The notes under the pieces: generated by a model
What the model saw: the letters and a program-made list of their open reading frames with translations, nothing else
What the model was told of the DNA's origin: nothing
The model's database searches: none
Program-made: the position numbers and the translations under genes
Origin: CAIOZA01 sp964464375
Lineage (GTDB): Bacteria; Bacteroidota; Ignavibacteria; Kapaibacteriales; UBA2268
Assembly (NCBI GenBank): GCA_964464375.1
Contig: CAYXFU010000018.1
Location: forward strand, 8,641-72,640
Length of the DNA stretch: 64,000 nucleotides
Reading direction: 5' to 3'
In this document: positions 1 through 10,047 of the stretch, piece after piece
How positions within the stretch are numbered: position 1 is the first letter of the stretch
How the letters are laid out: every line of letters starts with the position of its first letter

Positions 1-30
1 AAAAAAGCCCCGTGATAAGCGGGGTTTTTT
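1..30. terminator. Rho-independent terminator at window edge
   Basis: A five-pair stem CCCCG/CGGGG (positions 8-12 and 20-24) with a 7-nt loop is flanked by A6 on the left and T6 on the right, so it could end transcription in either direction. The gene it serves is probably outside the window on the left. Confidence 0.75.
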
Positions 31-256
31 GTTTTTTGGAATTAATAGAATATATCCTTTGCCACAACGTAGCTAAATTCGAATAAACCATAGGTTTGAA
101 GCCCACAAAATCAAATATTTTTGGCAATTGCAGAATATGTATATGTATTTGTGTCAAAAATACGTATTTTTGCATGGGCTTGTGAAAATATTATCGATAA
201 AACATTTATAATTTCGTTAAATAATTACAAATTCTAAATAGCAGAAAAAGGAAATT

Positions 257-1513
257 ATGTTTTCAAACAGTACAAAAAATGGCGGATGGATAGTTACTTT
301 TGCCGCGCTTTCTATCAATTTAGCTTTGGGGATACTTTACGCATGGAGTGTTCTTAAAGAATCAATTCTTCAATCAATCAAAACAGGTGGTGACGGAGCT
401 TTTGCATGGGACTTGTCTTCTCTTAATGATCCGTATGCTCTATGCATTTTGGCATTTGCATTCTCGATGACTCCTGCAGGTAGAATTCAGGATAGAAAAG
501 GTCCTTCATTTACTGCAAAAATCGGTGGTGTTCTTGTAGGTATCGGATTTATCATAGCTTCATTATCAACTGATTATTTAATGTGGTTACTCGGTTTTGG
601 ATTATTTGCCGGAACAGGTATAGGATTTGGATATTCAGCCACTACTCCCGCCGCATTGAAATGGTTTGCATCATCTAAAACCGGCCTTATTGCAGGTTTA
701 GTCGTTTCTGGATTCGGGCTTGCACCGATTTATATAGCTCCGCTTGCTTCTTCTTTAGTTGGTAATTTTGGATTACAAACAACAATGTTGATATTTGGAA
801 TAGCATTTCTTATTGTTGTTTGCGGGCTTGCATTTCTTCTGAAAAATCCACCGGCGGGATATGTTCCGGTAGAAAAAGAAGTAATAAACAAAAAGCCGAG
901 TAAACTTGCAGAAAATACGAAAGAGGATTTGGGAGCGGTTGTTATGCTGAAAACTCTCAGGTTCTATGTCATGTGGGTTATATTCTTTATTGGTGCCGGA
1001 GCAGGTCTTATGGTGATCAGCAATATTTCCGGTTTTGCCAAAGCGAGTATGGGGAAGTCTGCTTTCATAGCTGTTGCTATCATGGCTGCGGGTAATGCAT
1101 TAGGAAGAGTAGTAGCAGGCATTGTTTCCGATAAGATAGCTAAATCAACAACCTTGTTTATTATCCTTTTATCTCAATGTACATTAATGATTCTGTCTGC
1201 ATTATTCCTAAATGAAACATCACCGGCAGTATTAATTATAGTTTTTGCAACACTTATCGGTTTCAACTACGGTACCAATTTATCATTGTTCCCTTCATTC
1301 ACCAAGGGGTTCTGGGGCATGAAAAACTTCGGGTTGAATTACGGTATCCTGATGTCAGCATGGGGTTTGGGAGGTTTTGTATTCAGCAGACTATCCCAGA
1401 TGCTATTTGCAAGCACAGGAAATCATGAGATGTCTTTTATTATAGCCGGTTCAGGACTGTTTTTCTGCTTGTTTCTGACAATTGTATTATTGGAAATCAA
1501 GAGCATGAACTAA
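257..1513 (+). CDS. MFS transporter, oxalate/formate antiporter (OFA) type
   Basis: A 418-residue polytopic inner-membrane protein with about 12 hydrophobic segments, the normal size for the major facilitator superfamily. The N-terminal stretch around residues 9-33 (GGWIVTFAALSINLALGILY, then AWSVLKE) is characteristic of the OFA subfamily, which exchanges small carboxylates such as oxalate and formate. A basic loop between the two six-helix halves lies near residues 200-225. The substrate cannot be read from the sequence; oxalate, formate or another monocarboxylate are all possible. A purine-rich AAAAAGGAAA lies just before the ATG. The gene is monocistronic: a repeat-containing spacer follows, and the next gene runs on the opposite strand. 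Confidence 0.85.
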   Translation: MFSNSTKNGGWIVTFAALSINLALGILYAWSVLKESILQSIKTGGDGAFAWDLSSLNDPYALCILAFAFSMTPAGRIQDRKGPSFTAKIGGVLVGIGFIIASLSTDYLMWLLGFGLFAGTGIGFGYSATTPAALKWFASSKTGLIAGLVVSGFGLAPIYIAPLASSLVGNFGLQTTMLIFGIAFLIVVCGLAFLLKNPPAGYVPVEKEVINKKPSKLAENTKEDLGAVVMLKTLRFYVMWVIFFIGAGAGLMVISNISGFAKASMGKSAFIAVAIMAAGNALGRVVAGIVSDKIAKSTTLFIILLSQCTLMILSALFLNETSPAVLIIVFATLIGFNYGTNLSLFPSFTKGFWGMKNFGLNYGILMSAWGLGGFVFSRLSQMLFASTGNHEMSFIIAGSGLFFCLFLTIVLLEIKSMN

Positions 1514-1529
1514 TCCTTGCAATTATTTG

Positions 1530-1566
1530 GCACTGGTCTAATCCAAGTTTTTTGGATTAGTGCTTT
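1530..1566 (+). terminator. Probable terminator of the MFS gene
   Basis: The inverted repeat CTAATCCAA/TTGGATTAG has a short T-rich loop and an outer imperfect GCACT/AGTGC extension. It lies 20-50 nt after the MFS stop codon. The T-tract after the stem is weak (GCTTTCTC), so termination efficiency is uncertain. Confidence 0.5.
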
Positions 1567-1635
1567 CTCAATACATGGGAAATTCAGTACTACTTTGTTA
1601 TTCGCGCTTTTGAGACTGTGTGAAAAGTCAGATTT

Positions 1636-1840
1636 AGAGGTCATTCCGAACGAAGTGAGGAATCCATGTATTTGCATTTTCCTGTAAAAACAGCCTGGAT
1701 GTGCTTCGCAGTCACTCGGAACTCACGGTCGCTTTGCTCCGACAGATTGACAAAATCATAGTTTTTCACACAGTCTCTTTTGCAGGAATCTATAATTTTT
1801 ACTTTGATAAAGGATTCCTGCATACGCAGGAATGACACAT
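1636..1840. repeat. Degenerate SFLRMQES-type dispersed repeat
   Basis: This stretch of the 1514-1924 spacer holds two copies of a palindrome-based repeat. One is GTCATTCCGAACGAAGTGAG (1641 onward); the other is centred on ATTCCTGCATACGCAGGAAT (about 1814-1833). Read on the minus strand it gives an open frame with the peptide SFLRMQES, a well-known translation artefact of this repeat type. I do not call a gene here. Related copies lie near 11255, 27571, 28427, 60717 and 63928. Confidence 0.75.
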
Positions 1841-1924
1841 TGGGAGCGGCTTTATAGCCTTTCAAAATGTTTATTATGAATATTCCGGGTTTAACCCGGA
1901 GTGTTCATTAGAAATACATTCAGG

Positions 1925-4900
1925 CTAAACATATTTCCCCAACAATAACAATAGTTTATCCTTTTCAATTGGCTTAATTATATAATCATCGCAGCCAATC
2001 GACAGTATTTCTTCCATTTCTTCATTAAAAGCATACGCTGTTTGAGCAATTATTGGCAGATCAGGTTTTATCTGCTTTATCTGTTTTGTGGCTTCCATCC
2101 CGTTTAAAACAGGCATTTTAATATCCATCAGAATCAGATCAATATCAGGTGTTGCTTTAACTATATCTACAGCTTGTTGCCCGTTTTCAGCTCTAAGTAT
2201 CATGTACTTGTCACTTTTTAATATCTTTTTCAGGAATTCGAAGCTGGTACGGTCATCTTCTGCTATAAGTATTTTTACTCTCTTTTGATGTTGCTCGATA
2301 TCAGCTCTTTTCTGCTTAAAATTCTCTGCCAAAGACGAAGGGCAGTAGGGTAAATTAAAGAAAAATGTTGAGCCTTTGCCTGCTTCGGATTCAACCCAAA
2401 GCCTGCCTCCCATCAATTCCACAAGTCCTCTGCAAATTGCCAGACCAAGTCCGGCTCCTTCATATCCTCGTGTTATCGCCGAATTAGCCTGGGTAAACCT
2501 TTCAAAGATTTTTTCCTGATCTTCTGCAGAGATACCTGATCCTGTATCTTTCACATAGAATTGGATTTCGTTCCCGACTATTTCATATCCAAAATCTATA
2601 CTTCCTGTATTTGTAAATTTTATTGAATTGTTAATCAGGTTGGTTAGTATCTGATGTAGTTTTGCATCGTCCAAATTAACAATGCAATTTGCATCATCCA
2701 GAAAAGTGTGGGCATTCAGCTTTAATTCCTTTGCACTGGCAATAGGACTGAAAAAGCTATTTAAATTGGTTATAATTGAATTAACCGAAAACGATTTGTT
2801 ATTAATCTTCACTTGTCCCGTCTCAATTTTAGAAATGTCAAGTACATTATTCACTATTTCTATAAGTCTGATTCCACTGTTCTGAATAACTCCCGTATAT
2901 TCTTTAATTTCTTCTTTAGTAATATCCTCATCCTCAAGCAACCTTGAAAAACCAATGATTCCGTTAAGTGGAGTACGTATTTCGTGAGACATATTCTGCA
3001 GAAATGCTGTTTTCAGTTTGTCGCTTTCTTCGGCTTTTTCTTTTGCTTCAATCAATTCGATATTAGTTGTGCGAAGTACTTCATTGAGCTGCATGTACTC
3101 TTCATATTGAGCTTCGATCTGTTTGTTTTGTTTTTGTAATTTTTCTTCCGCCCGTTTTCGTTCTGTAATGTCTCTCATGTATACTTGGCGAGTATTCTTA
3201 CCATTGAAAGATATCTCCTTTCCCTGTGTTTCAGCATATAGGACTGTTCCATCCGCTTTCTCTAACATAACATCGAAAGGTATCGATGAATTTAAGCTTA
3301 TACTTTCAATGAGCTTTTTTCTTGAATCAGAAGTAAATGGAATTAATTCTATCCCATTTTTACCAATAATGTCTTCCAGGGATGAACAACCTATTAAATC
3401 TAGAAATGCTTGATTGGCATCAAGGATTGTCCCATTTTCATGAATCATGATACCTTCAGAAGCCATTATAGTAAAGATTTTGAACCGTTCTTCACTCTCC
3501 TTTAGTGATCGTAGGGCTTTTATTCGTTCAATTTCAGCAGAAACTCTATCGACATAGATATTAAAAATAGTTTCGATCTTATTAATGACCTCGATTGGCT
3601 TAGAATGAAGGAGAACAATAATTCCTAGAGCTTCACCGGATTTATCAAAAATTGGACAACCTGCATATCCATCAATCCCCATTTGCACCAATAACGTATC
3701 ATTTGGGAATAATTGCTGAGTTCCGGATCTATAATAACATAACTGATTATTTAGAACATTGTCGCACGGAGTACCTGCAAGATCATAACTAAAGGGATCC
3801 AATTTTAAACCTTTGCCTTGACCGGTAATCACTTGGACAGACTTGCCATCATTTGATAATTGACCAATAAAAGCATAGTCAACTGCAAAAGTTTGTGTTA
3901 AACTACATGATACCCTATAGAAGAATTCTTCACCTGATACAGCAGAAAATGTAGATGCCAGATTCTTCAGAGTTTCTTCCGCTTCTTTTCTTTCAGTAAT
4001 ATCATGATAATTGCCCAGAATTCCGCATATTTCAGGATCCTGAAGAAGATTAACACCTGTGAACTCTATCCATTTATACGTTCCATCCTTGCACAGATAG
4101 CGGCATTCAGTTGTTCCGGTTTTATTTGGTTCGACTACGAGGCTACCAATAAAATTTTGTGCCGATTCAAGGTCATCTGAATGTACATTGTCCCAAGTAC
4201 TATTCCCGATTACATCCTCAGGCTTCCAGCCAAACAATTTCTCAATATTTGGACTTTTGTACCTATTGTTGCCATCTTTGTCAATTATTACAATAACATC
4301 CCCAATATTTGCTAACATATCAGCGTTACGCTGTTCACTTTTTTTGAGCACTTCCTCCGTCTGCTTACGATCAGTAATGTCGAGAAGGTATAAAAGAAGA
4401 TGTGGCTGGTTATTCCTAAGTATAAATGAAGTGGATCCAAGCAACGATACTTGACGAGTTTCCCCATTCATTAACAAAGTTGTCTCGTATTCAATATTAA
4501 TATGGCTTGTCCCATTCTTAAGTGTATCTTCCATGGCAGATTTTAAATTACAACTTTGGCAATTTTTACCGAAACCACAGCCATTAATGTCGTCAAGCGC
4601 ATTTATGCACCCAAACACTCCGCATGCTTTACCACCAACTAACTGCTCTTCGGTAGCACCGGTTAATGAAGAAAATGCAGGATTAGCAAATATTACATTC
4701 CTATTTGAATCTACAACACACATCATTACAGGTGAATAGTCATAAATAGCCTTTAATTCAGCCCTATTTTGTGAAAGAATTTCTTCTGCTTTCTTTCTTT
4801 CAGTAATATCCTGTGCTGTTCCGATATTCCGTATTGGTTTGCCGTTATAATCAAACTCAAATTTTCCCTCAGCGATGATATTGTGAACAGAACCATCTTT

Positions 4901-6949
4901 ATGAATAACGCGATATTCTAGTGACGGTGATCTGCCATCTTCTAAGTTGGCATTGATACTGTTCATAACTAGTTCAAGGTCATCAGGATGAACGAAATTT
5001 AATAGAGTCTCAGGTTTTCCATCAAAAGTCTCAGGACTGATGTCGAATACTTTAAACATTTGCTGAGACCATTGGACTTTATTTGAGACCATATCCCATT
5101 CCCAGCTTCCAATGTGGGCAATACTCTGTGCTTCAGCCAAATTCTTTTCGCTTTCTTTTAAGGCATCTTCAGAATTCTTCCGCTCAGTTACATCTTCAAC
5201 TGTTCCTTCATAATAAAGAATATTCCCATCACCGTCGCAGACAACATGGGAATACTCATTTATGAATATATTGCTTCCATCTTTCTTTTTCCAGATTACT
5301 TCATAATTATTAATAACTCCTTTGGATTCAATCTCATCAACGAAATGATCTCTTATCTTTGAGTCTAAATAACCCTCCTCTTTTATATTCCTTTCTTTTA
5401 AGTCCTCAAAAGAAGAAAAACCAAGCATTTCGATAAGTTTTGGATTAGCTAAAAGGATTTCTCCTTCTCTTGTAGTCCTGTAAATACCAATAGGGGCATT
5501 ATTAAAGATATTTCTAAATCTTTCTTCGCTCTCTCGCATTGCTTCTTCAGATCGCTTTTGATCTGTAACGTCCAAACATAACCCAATCATCCTTATCGGT
5601 TTTTCATCCCGATAAAATGTTTTGCCAGTTGAACGAATCCAGCGAATTTCATTATTATTAGTGATGATTCTGTAGTCATTTAATAGTTCTGTTCTACTGT
5701 CGATAGCTTCTTGTATTCTCTCTCCGGCAATTTCAATGTCATCAGGATGAAGAACTTGTGTCCAGGCTTCGAATCCTGGCTTTGTATCTGAAGGCAAGTG
5801 GAATATTTTCAGAAATTCATCCGACCAGTTGAAAGTATTATTTTCAATATCCCAATCCCAAGTACCGGCATTACTTACGTCGAGAGCCATTTTGAGTGTT
5901 TCAACTGATTTTGAAATTTCATCCTCAGCAAGCTTTCTCTTAGTAATATCATGGAATGTAGTAACAAATCGGTTATCTTTTATTGGTGAAGTAGATATAT
6001 AAAACCATCTATCACCTATCGGACTTTTAAATTCAGTATATTGTGTTTCAGATAAATTCTTATGGGATTTCCAAAATCCATTAATTGTTTCAATACTCAT
6101 TCCATACAAGTTTGTAGCAGTATTGCCAACGACTTTCATATCTTTACTATAATCGGCATACTTGTAAAACGCATCGTTTACGTCAAGAATCCGGTAGTCA
6201 ACCATCTCTCCGGCGTCATTATAAACAATTTCATTCAGGGCAACACTTTCGGACAATGTTTCGAATATCACTCTTAATTTTTCTTCACTATATCTTAGAT
6301 CCTTTTCAGCCATGTTCTTCTGAATAATAATCCCGGCTTGCTTAACTAATGATTCAATAAAACTGCTATCTTTAATTTCCCGATTATTGAATGTAAAAAA
6401 GTGTAAAGCCGCCAATAAAGTATCATCTTTATTGATGCCAATTGTGTAGATTTTATGAAGACCGATTAATTTCTCTATCGCTTTAGCAGGTATTGCCGGA
6501 AATTCACCACCTGAAAATTCAACCAGTCCACCGGGAAATTCTACAAAATTACCTGAACTAAAAAATAGATGATGAGTAGGTACTAGGTTGAAAATTTTCC
6601 CAACTGGATCAAATCCTGAGATACTAATTATCTTTTGAATAAGCGAATTTTCCAATCCGCATATTTTTTCTAGTTTTGTGATTTTATTTTTTTCATCTAT
6701 TGAATTGAAGAGAATAATTGTGTCTGGAAGATGCTTGAGCAATGTAGTTGATATATAATCGAAGATGCTTGCGATATCATTAAGAGCGAGCATCTCAGAG
6801 ATGGAATCATTCAATAAATTAAATTTATTTTCACTCTCTATCAAAGCATCTTCAGCAAGCTTACACTCTTCAGTATTTATCTGATAAGCTGCTTTAAGAG
6901 CTTCAATTTCTTTCAGTAACTCATCTCGTGATTTTTCTATATTATTCAT
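1925..6949 (-). CDS. Multi-PAS hybrid sensor histidine kinase with receiver domain
   Basis: A 1674-residue soluble signalling protein with no visible membrane helix or signal peptide. In order it has an N-terminal coiled coil (about 1-45), a GAF-like region (about 45-220), and six PAS/PAC units, each ending in a D[IV]T[ED][RQ]K-like motif. A second GAF domain (about 1010-1160) and a seventh PAS follow, then a coiled coil. The kinase core has H-box SHEIRTPLNG (phospho-acceptor His about 1322), N-box NLINNSIKFT, G1 DTGSGI and G2 GAGLGLAI. The receiver domain carries DD, D about 1609 in LILMDIKMP, and the K of KPIEKD. The fifth PAS carries a cysteine cluster (CGVFGC, CGFGKNCQSC). No response regulator or target gene is adjacent, so its output is unknown. 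No clear Shine-Dalgarno precedes the ATG. Confidence 0.93.
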   Translation of the reverse strand: MNNIEKSRDELLKEIEALKAAYQINTEECKLAEDALIESENKFNLLNDSISEMLALNDIASIFDYISTTLLKHLPDTIILFNSIDEKNKITKLEKICGLENSLIQKIISISGFDPVGKIFNLVPTHHLFFSSGNFVEFPGGLVEFSGGEFPAIPAKAIEKLIGLHKIYTIGINKDDTLLAALHFFTFNNREIKDSSFIESLVKQAGIIIQKNMAEKDLRYSEEKLRVIFETLSESVALNEIVYNDAGEMVDYRILDVNDAFYKYADYSKDMKVVGNTATNLYGMSIETINGFWKSHKNLSETQYTEFKSPIGDRWFYISTSPIKDNRFVTTFHDITKRKLAEDEISKSVETLKMALDVSNAGTWDWDIENNTFNWSDEFLKIFHLPSDTKPGFEAWTQVLHPDDIEIAGERIQEAIDSRTELLNDYRIITNNNEIRWIRSTGKTFYRDEKPIRMIGLCLDVTDQKRSEEAMRESEERFRNIFNNAPIGIYRTTREGEILLANPKLIEMLGFSSFEDLKERNIKEEGYLDSKIRDHFVDEIESKGVINNYEVIWKKKDGSNIFINEYSHVVCDGDGNILYYEGTVEDVTERKNSEDALKESEKNLAEAQSIAHIGSWEWDMVSNKVQWSQQMFKVFDISPETFDGKPETLLNFVHPDDLELVMNSINANLEDGRSPSLEYRVIHKDGSVHNIIAEGKFEFDYNGKPIRNIGTAQDITERKKAEEILSQNRAELKAIYDYSPVMMCVVDSNRNVIFANPAFSSLTGATEEQLVGGKACGVFGCINALDDINGCGFGKNCQSCNLKSAMEDTLKNGTSHINIEYETTLLMNGETRQVSLLGSTSFILRNNQPHLLLYLLDITDRKQTEEVLKKSEQRNADMLANIGDVIVIIDKDGNNRYKSPNIEKLFGWKPEDVIGNSTWDNVHSDDLESAQNFIGSLVVEPNKTGTTECRYLCKDGTYKWIEFTGVNLLQDPEICGILGNYHDITERKEAEETLKNLASTFSAVSGEEFFYRVSCSLTQTFAVDYAFIGQLSNDGKSVQVITGQGKGLKLDPFSYDLAGTPCDNVLNNQLCYYRSGTQQLFPNDTLLVQMGIDGYAGCPIFDKSGEALGIIVLLHSKPIEVINKIETIFNIYVDRVSAEIERIKALRSLKESEERFKIFTIMASEGIMIHENGTILDANQAFLDLIGCSSLEDIIGKNGIELIPFTSDSRKKLIESISLNSSIPFDVMLEKADGTVLYAETQGKEISFNGKNTRQVYMRDITERKRAEEKLQKQNKQIEAQYEEYMQLNEVLRTTNIELIEAKEKAEESDKLKTAFLQNMSHEIRTPLNGIIGFSRLLEDEDITKEEIKEYTGVIQNSGIRLIEIVNNVLDISKIETGQVKINNKSFSVNSIITNLNSFFSPIASAKELKLNAHTFLDDANCIVNLDDAKLHQILTNLINNSIKFTNTGSIDFGYEIVGNEIQFYVKDTGSGISAEDQEKIFERFTQANSAITRGYEGAGLGLAICRGLVELMGGRLWVESEAGKGSTFFFNLPYCPSSLAENFKQKRADIEQHQKRVKILIAEDDRTSFEFLKKILKSDKYMILRAENGQQAVDIVKATPDIDLILMDIKMPVLNGMEATKQIKQIKPDLPIIAQTAYAFNEEMEEILSIGCDDYIIKPIEKDKLLLLLGKYV

Positions 6950-7280
6950 TGGATATTTTTTTAATTTAAGAATCTAAAAACTTTTAACTACATTATTTTT
7001 ATCGTCAATTTTCATCATTTCTTTAATTATTATACAGACGATATTAATATATGGAATTCTTCATTATGCGGCTATTTCAATAGCGATATGGATAAATTAG
7101 ACAAAAAAGAATTACATTTTTGGAAAGAAATTCAATAATTATGCAAGACCCCTCAATCAATCAAAATTAGGAAGACTTTCTATCTTATCAATTCTTTCCC
7201 CTCTCTTTTATGTAACTTTTGCATTTTAAATTGTTTAATACTATTTTGTATGTCTTATTTAATTTAAACCGGAGAAGTTA
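6950..7280. other. Divergent intergenic region (331 bp)
   Basis: AT-rich spacer between the divergently transcribed kinase and glycosidase genes; it must hold both promoters. I see no gene, repeat or hairpin in it. The only clear element is CGGAGAAG just before the glycosidase start, a Shine-Dalgarno-like sequence. Confidence 0.5.
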
Positions 7281-10028
7281 ATGATGAAAAATCTACTCTT
7301 ATTATTCGCTCTTTTCATGCTGGGTGCTACTGCCTTAATTTCTCAGGATCTGACACCACTAACTCCGCAGCCACGCTGTGCATACATACGTGGTCAGTAT
7401 AGTGCAGTCTTCTCTCTCAACGGTGCATCTATCTTCCTTGACATAAATTCCCCGGCTTTTAAGTCAGCTTCGATATTTAATGATGAAATGCGCAAAGCAG
7501 GTATGGATACTCTTAAAATAGTTCTATTCGGGGATGCTGATTCTGTTCATCAGGGTGTAGTTCTTACAATTGCCGGCAAACAGGCGAACAGGTTGCTTGA
7601 CATGGTTCCCGATCAGAAGATTCAGATATCGGATTCATTCCCGGGTCCTGAGGGATATATAATCGATGTTATGCCGATCAGAACGATCATCACCGGAAGT
7701 GACGAAGCAGGTTTGTTCTATGGCATTACGACTTTCTTCCAGATGGTAAACAAGTTAAACATGAAAAATTACTTGCGTGCTTGCCGTGTTGTGGATGTAC
7801 CGGAGTTCCCGATTAGATGGTACTATTATTCTACTAATTTCCTGGTAGGCAACAACACAACAAAACTGAAGGCTATGGCTGACAGAGCCTCTGCGAACAA
7901 ACTGAACGGTGCACATATCCCTGATTACAAATATGACTTTATCTCTCAACAGCCTCAGAGATACAGGGATTCGCTTGTTTCAGCCAGAAAATATCTTAAT
8001 TCGAAATTCATGAAATTTGTTCCCGGATGTATGTCCTTCGGTTATTCAAACGGACTTCTTTACTGGGATCCGAATCTTGCTTCAGGTTTATCTGTTCAGG
8101 GGCAGAAGTTTGTGATTCAGGGAGATACGGCAAAAATTGTCCCAAGTTCGAATGTAACGCTGAGTAATCCGGGTTTCGAGACACACAATGGCAATAACTT
8201 CCCCGGATTTGGATTTATTGATCAGCCCGGAGTAATGAGTTTCGCTGATACCGACGTAAAGCACTCAGGCAATGCATCCATCTGTTTCAGTGGCTTTGAG
8301 CAAATCGGCGGATACATGAATGCGCGCGTAAGCTCCAGATTCAAGGTAAAACCTTACACTCAATTCCATGCATCAGCCTGGATAAAGACAGAAAATCTGA
8401 AGTTTTCTTCAGAGTTCAAAATAACAGCGATCGGCAACAAAGGCAGGACTTTGTGCTATCAGAATATCAGTGTTCCATCGACAACTACAGGCTGGCAGAA
8501 ATTTGATGTAACTTTCAATTCACTCGATTCAGACACAATGAATGTATATTGGGGCGTTTGGGGTCCGACAGCAGGCAAATTCTGGTTCGATGATCTTGTG
8601 CTTGAAGAAGTGGCTTTCGTCAATCTGATCCGCCGGGAAGGTGCTCCTTTGAGTGTGGATAATCCATTGCTCGACCTTGTAATTATGGAAGGGATTGATT
8701 TTGACTCACTAATAGATAAGAAGATGGGATATGTAACCACTTATGCAGGTAACTACGACAGCTGGCACCAACCCCCTACCTTCAGAATCAAAAAGACAGG
8801 GTCGATAAAAAACGGAGATACTCTGTTTATGTCATATTATCATGCTGTGAACATCTACAATGATCAGATGATGATTACAATGAGTGATCAGAAAGTATTT
8901 GACATAATCGAACGCGAGCTGAAACTGCTGGATAGTCTTGCTCAACCGGATATATACTTTATGAATCACGACGAGATACGAACTATGAACTGGGACGTAG
9001 GCGATCAGTCGCGGGGCATGACTCCTGCTCAGATTCTGGGAGAAAATGTCATTACATGTACCGGTATAATCAAGAGAATCAATCCCAAAGCGGATGTGTG
9101 GACATGGACAGATATGTTTGATCCATACCATAATGCAGTTCCCGGAGTAAAGAACTATTATCTCGTTAATGGTGATATGGGCGGTGTTGCTGATCTAATC
9201 CCGAATACTGTAGGAATGGTAAGCTGGAATTTCGGTAAAGCTAAGCAGAGCCTGGATTATTTCTCGGACAAAGGATTCAGGCAGATCACAGCACCATTCT
9301 ACGATCAAGACCAGAATGCAATCAGAAGATCAAAGGAGACTTCGCAGGGAGTGCCGAATTTCCTTGGAATGATGTACACAACCTGGGATGTCAACTATGA
9401 CTATCTCGAGCATCACGCACGCTATTGCTGGAATCATGCACCATACATTTATCATCAGCCGCCTGATCCTTCAATTAAACCTAATGGATCAATAAAAATC
9501 TCAGGTGAGATTGCAGGAGATACTTATGATGCCGGATGGAAGGCTGATACAGTAACATTACACTGGTCGTTTGATCCAAAATCTCAGATTGGATTTTTTC
9601 AACACACTACCATTGAAAATGGAACATTTAATTTCGATTTGGAAGTACCATCAGGCGTAGAATATCTGCAGTACTACATAGATGCACACGATAATCGTGG
9701 CTGGCTTACGAAGGTGCCTTATGGAAAAGGTCAATATTATAAAATGGGAGCGATCAAAACCGGAGTTGATGAGAATTTAGCGGAGAATGTAATTATATCT
9801 CCTAATCCTGTAGCTAATCAATTGAAGGTGGAGTTTAAAGGCTTAGAAAATTTAAAAGAATTAAGTATATTTGATATTGTTGGGAATGAAATCCTGACAG
9901 AAAAATTAAATGAAACATCAAATAATAACACTCGAATTATCGATGTGTCATTGCTAAATTCTGGTGCTTATATATTGAAGATAAAATTTGGAAATAAAGA
10001 GCTAAACAAGCAATTTATTAAATTTTAA
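7281..10028 (+). CDS. Secreted GH20-like glycoside hydrolase with T9SS sorting domain
   Basis: A 915-residue exported protein. Signal peptide at about 1-21 (hydrophobic LLLLFALFMLGATALIS). Residues about 60-160 resemble the accessory domain that precedes GH20 beta-hexosaminidase barrels (GYIIDVMPIRTIITGSDEAG). A TIM-barrel-like region follows, interrupted at about 295-440 by a carbohydrate-binding-module-like insert beginning NPGFETHNG. The motif NHDE at 562-565 is the best candidate for the GH20 Asp-Glu catalytic pair. The last 80 residues form a T9SS type A sorting domain (SPNPVANQLKVEF, LSIFDIVGNEIL, SGAYILKI). It should be exported by Sec and then T9SS and act on amino-sugar polymers or glycans; the substrate is inferred only. 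A start one codon later (ATGATG) is equally possible. A CoA-binding gene follows after 20 bp. Confidence 0.8.
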   Translation: MMKNLLLLFALFMLGATALISQDLTPLTPQPRCAYIRGQYSAVFSLNGASIFLDINSPAFKSASIFNDEMRKAGMDTLKIVLFGDADSVHQGVVLTIAGKQANRLLDMVPDQKIQISDSFPGPEGYIIDVMPIRTIITGSDEAGLFYGITTFFQMVNKLNMKNYLRACRVVDVPEFPIRWYYYSTNFLVGNNTTKLKAMADRASANKLNGAHIPDYKYDFISQQPQRYRDSLVSARKYLNSKFMKFVPGCMSFGYSNGLLYWDPNLASGLSVQGQKFVIQGDTAKIVPSSNVTLSNPGFETHNGNNFPGFGFIDQPGVMSFADTDVKHSGNASICFSGFEQIGGYMNARVSSRFKVKPYTQFHASAWIKTENLKFSSEFKITAIGNKGRTLCYQNISVPSTTTGWQKFDVTFNSLDSDTMNVYWGVWGPTAGKFWFDDLVLEEVAFVNLIRREGAPLSVDNPLLDLVIMEGIDFDSLIDKKMGYVTTYAGNYDSWHQPPTFRIKKTGSIKNGDTLFMSYYHAVNIYNDQMMITMSDQKVFDIIERELKLLDSLAQPDIYFMNHDEIRTMNWDVGDQSRGMTPAQILGENVITCTGIIKRINPKADVWTWTDMFDPYHNAVPGVKNYYLVNGDMGGVADLIPNTVGMVSWNFGKAKQSLDYFSDKGFRQITAPFYDQDQNAIRRSKETSQGVPNFLGMMYTTWDVNYDYLEHHARYCWNHAPYIYHQPPDPSIKPNGSIKISGEIAGDTYDAGWKADTVTLHWSFDPKSQIGFFQHTTIENGTFNFDLEVPSGVEYLQYYIDAHDNRGWLTKVPYGKGQYYKMGAIKTGVDENLAENVIISPNPVANQLKVEFKGLENLKELSIFDIVGNEILTEKLNETSNNNTRIIDVSLLNSGAYILKIKFGNKELNKQFIKF

Positions 10029-10047
10029 ATAATTTCGGATAAATCTT

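Noticed and set aside
160..172. -33/-7 promoter for the MFS gene
   Set aside because: TATTTTTG at 165-172 fits the -7 box, but the nearest TTTG is only 13 nt upstream, too close for the usual spacing.
1641..1865. Minus-strand 74-codon open frame
   Set aside because: It translates the dispersed palindromic repeat (SFLRMQES peptide) and has no other protein-like feature.
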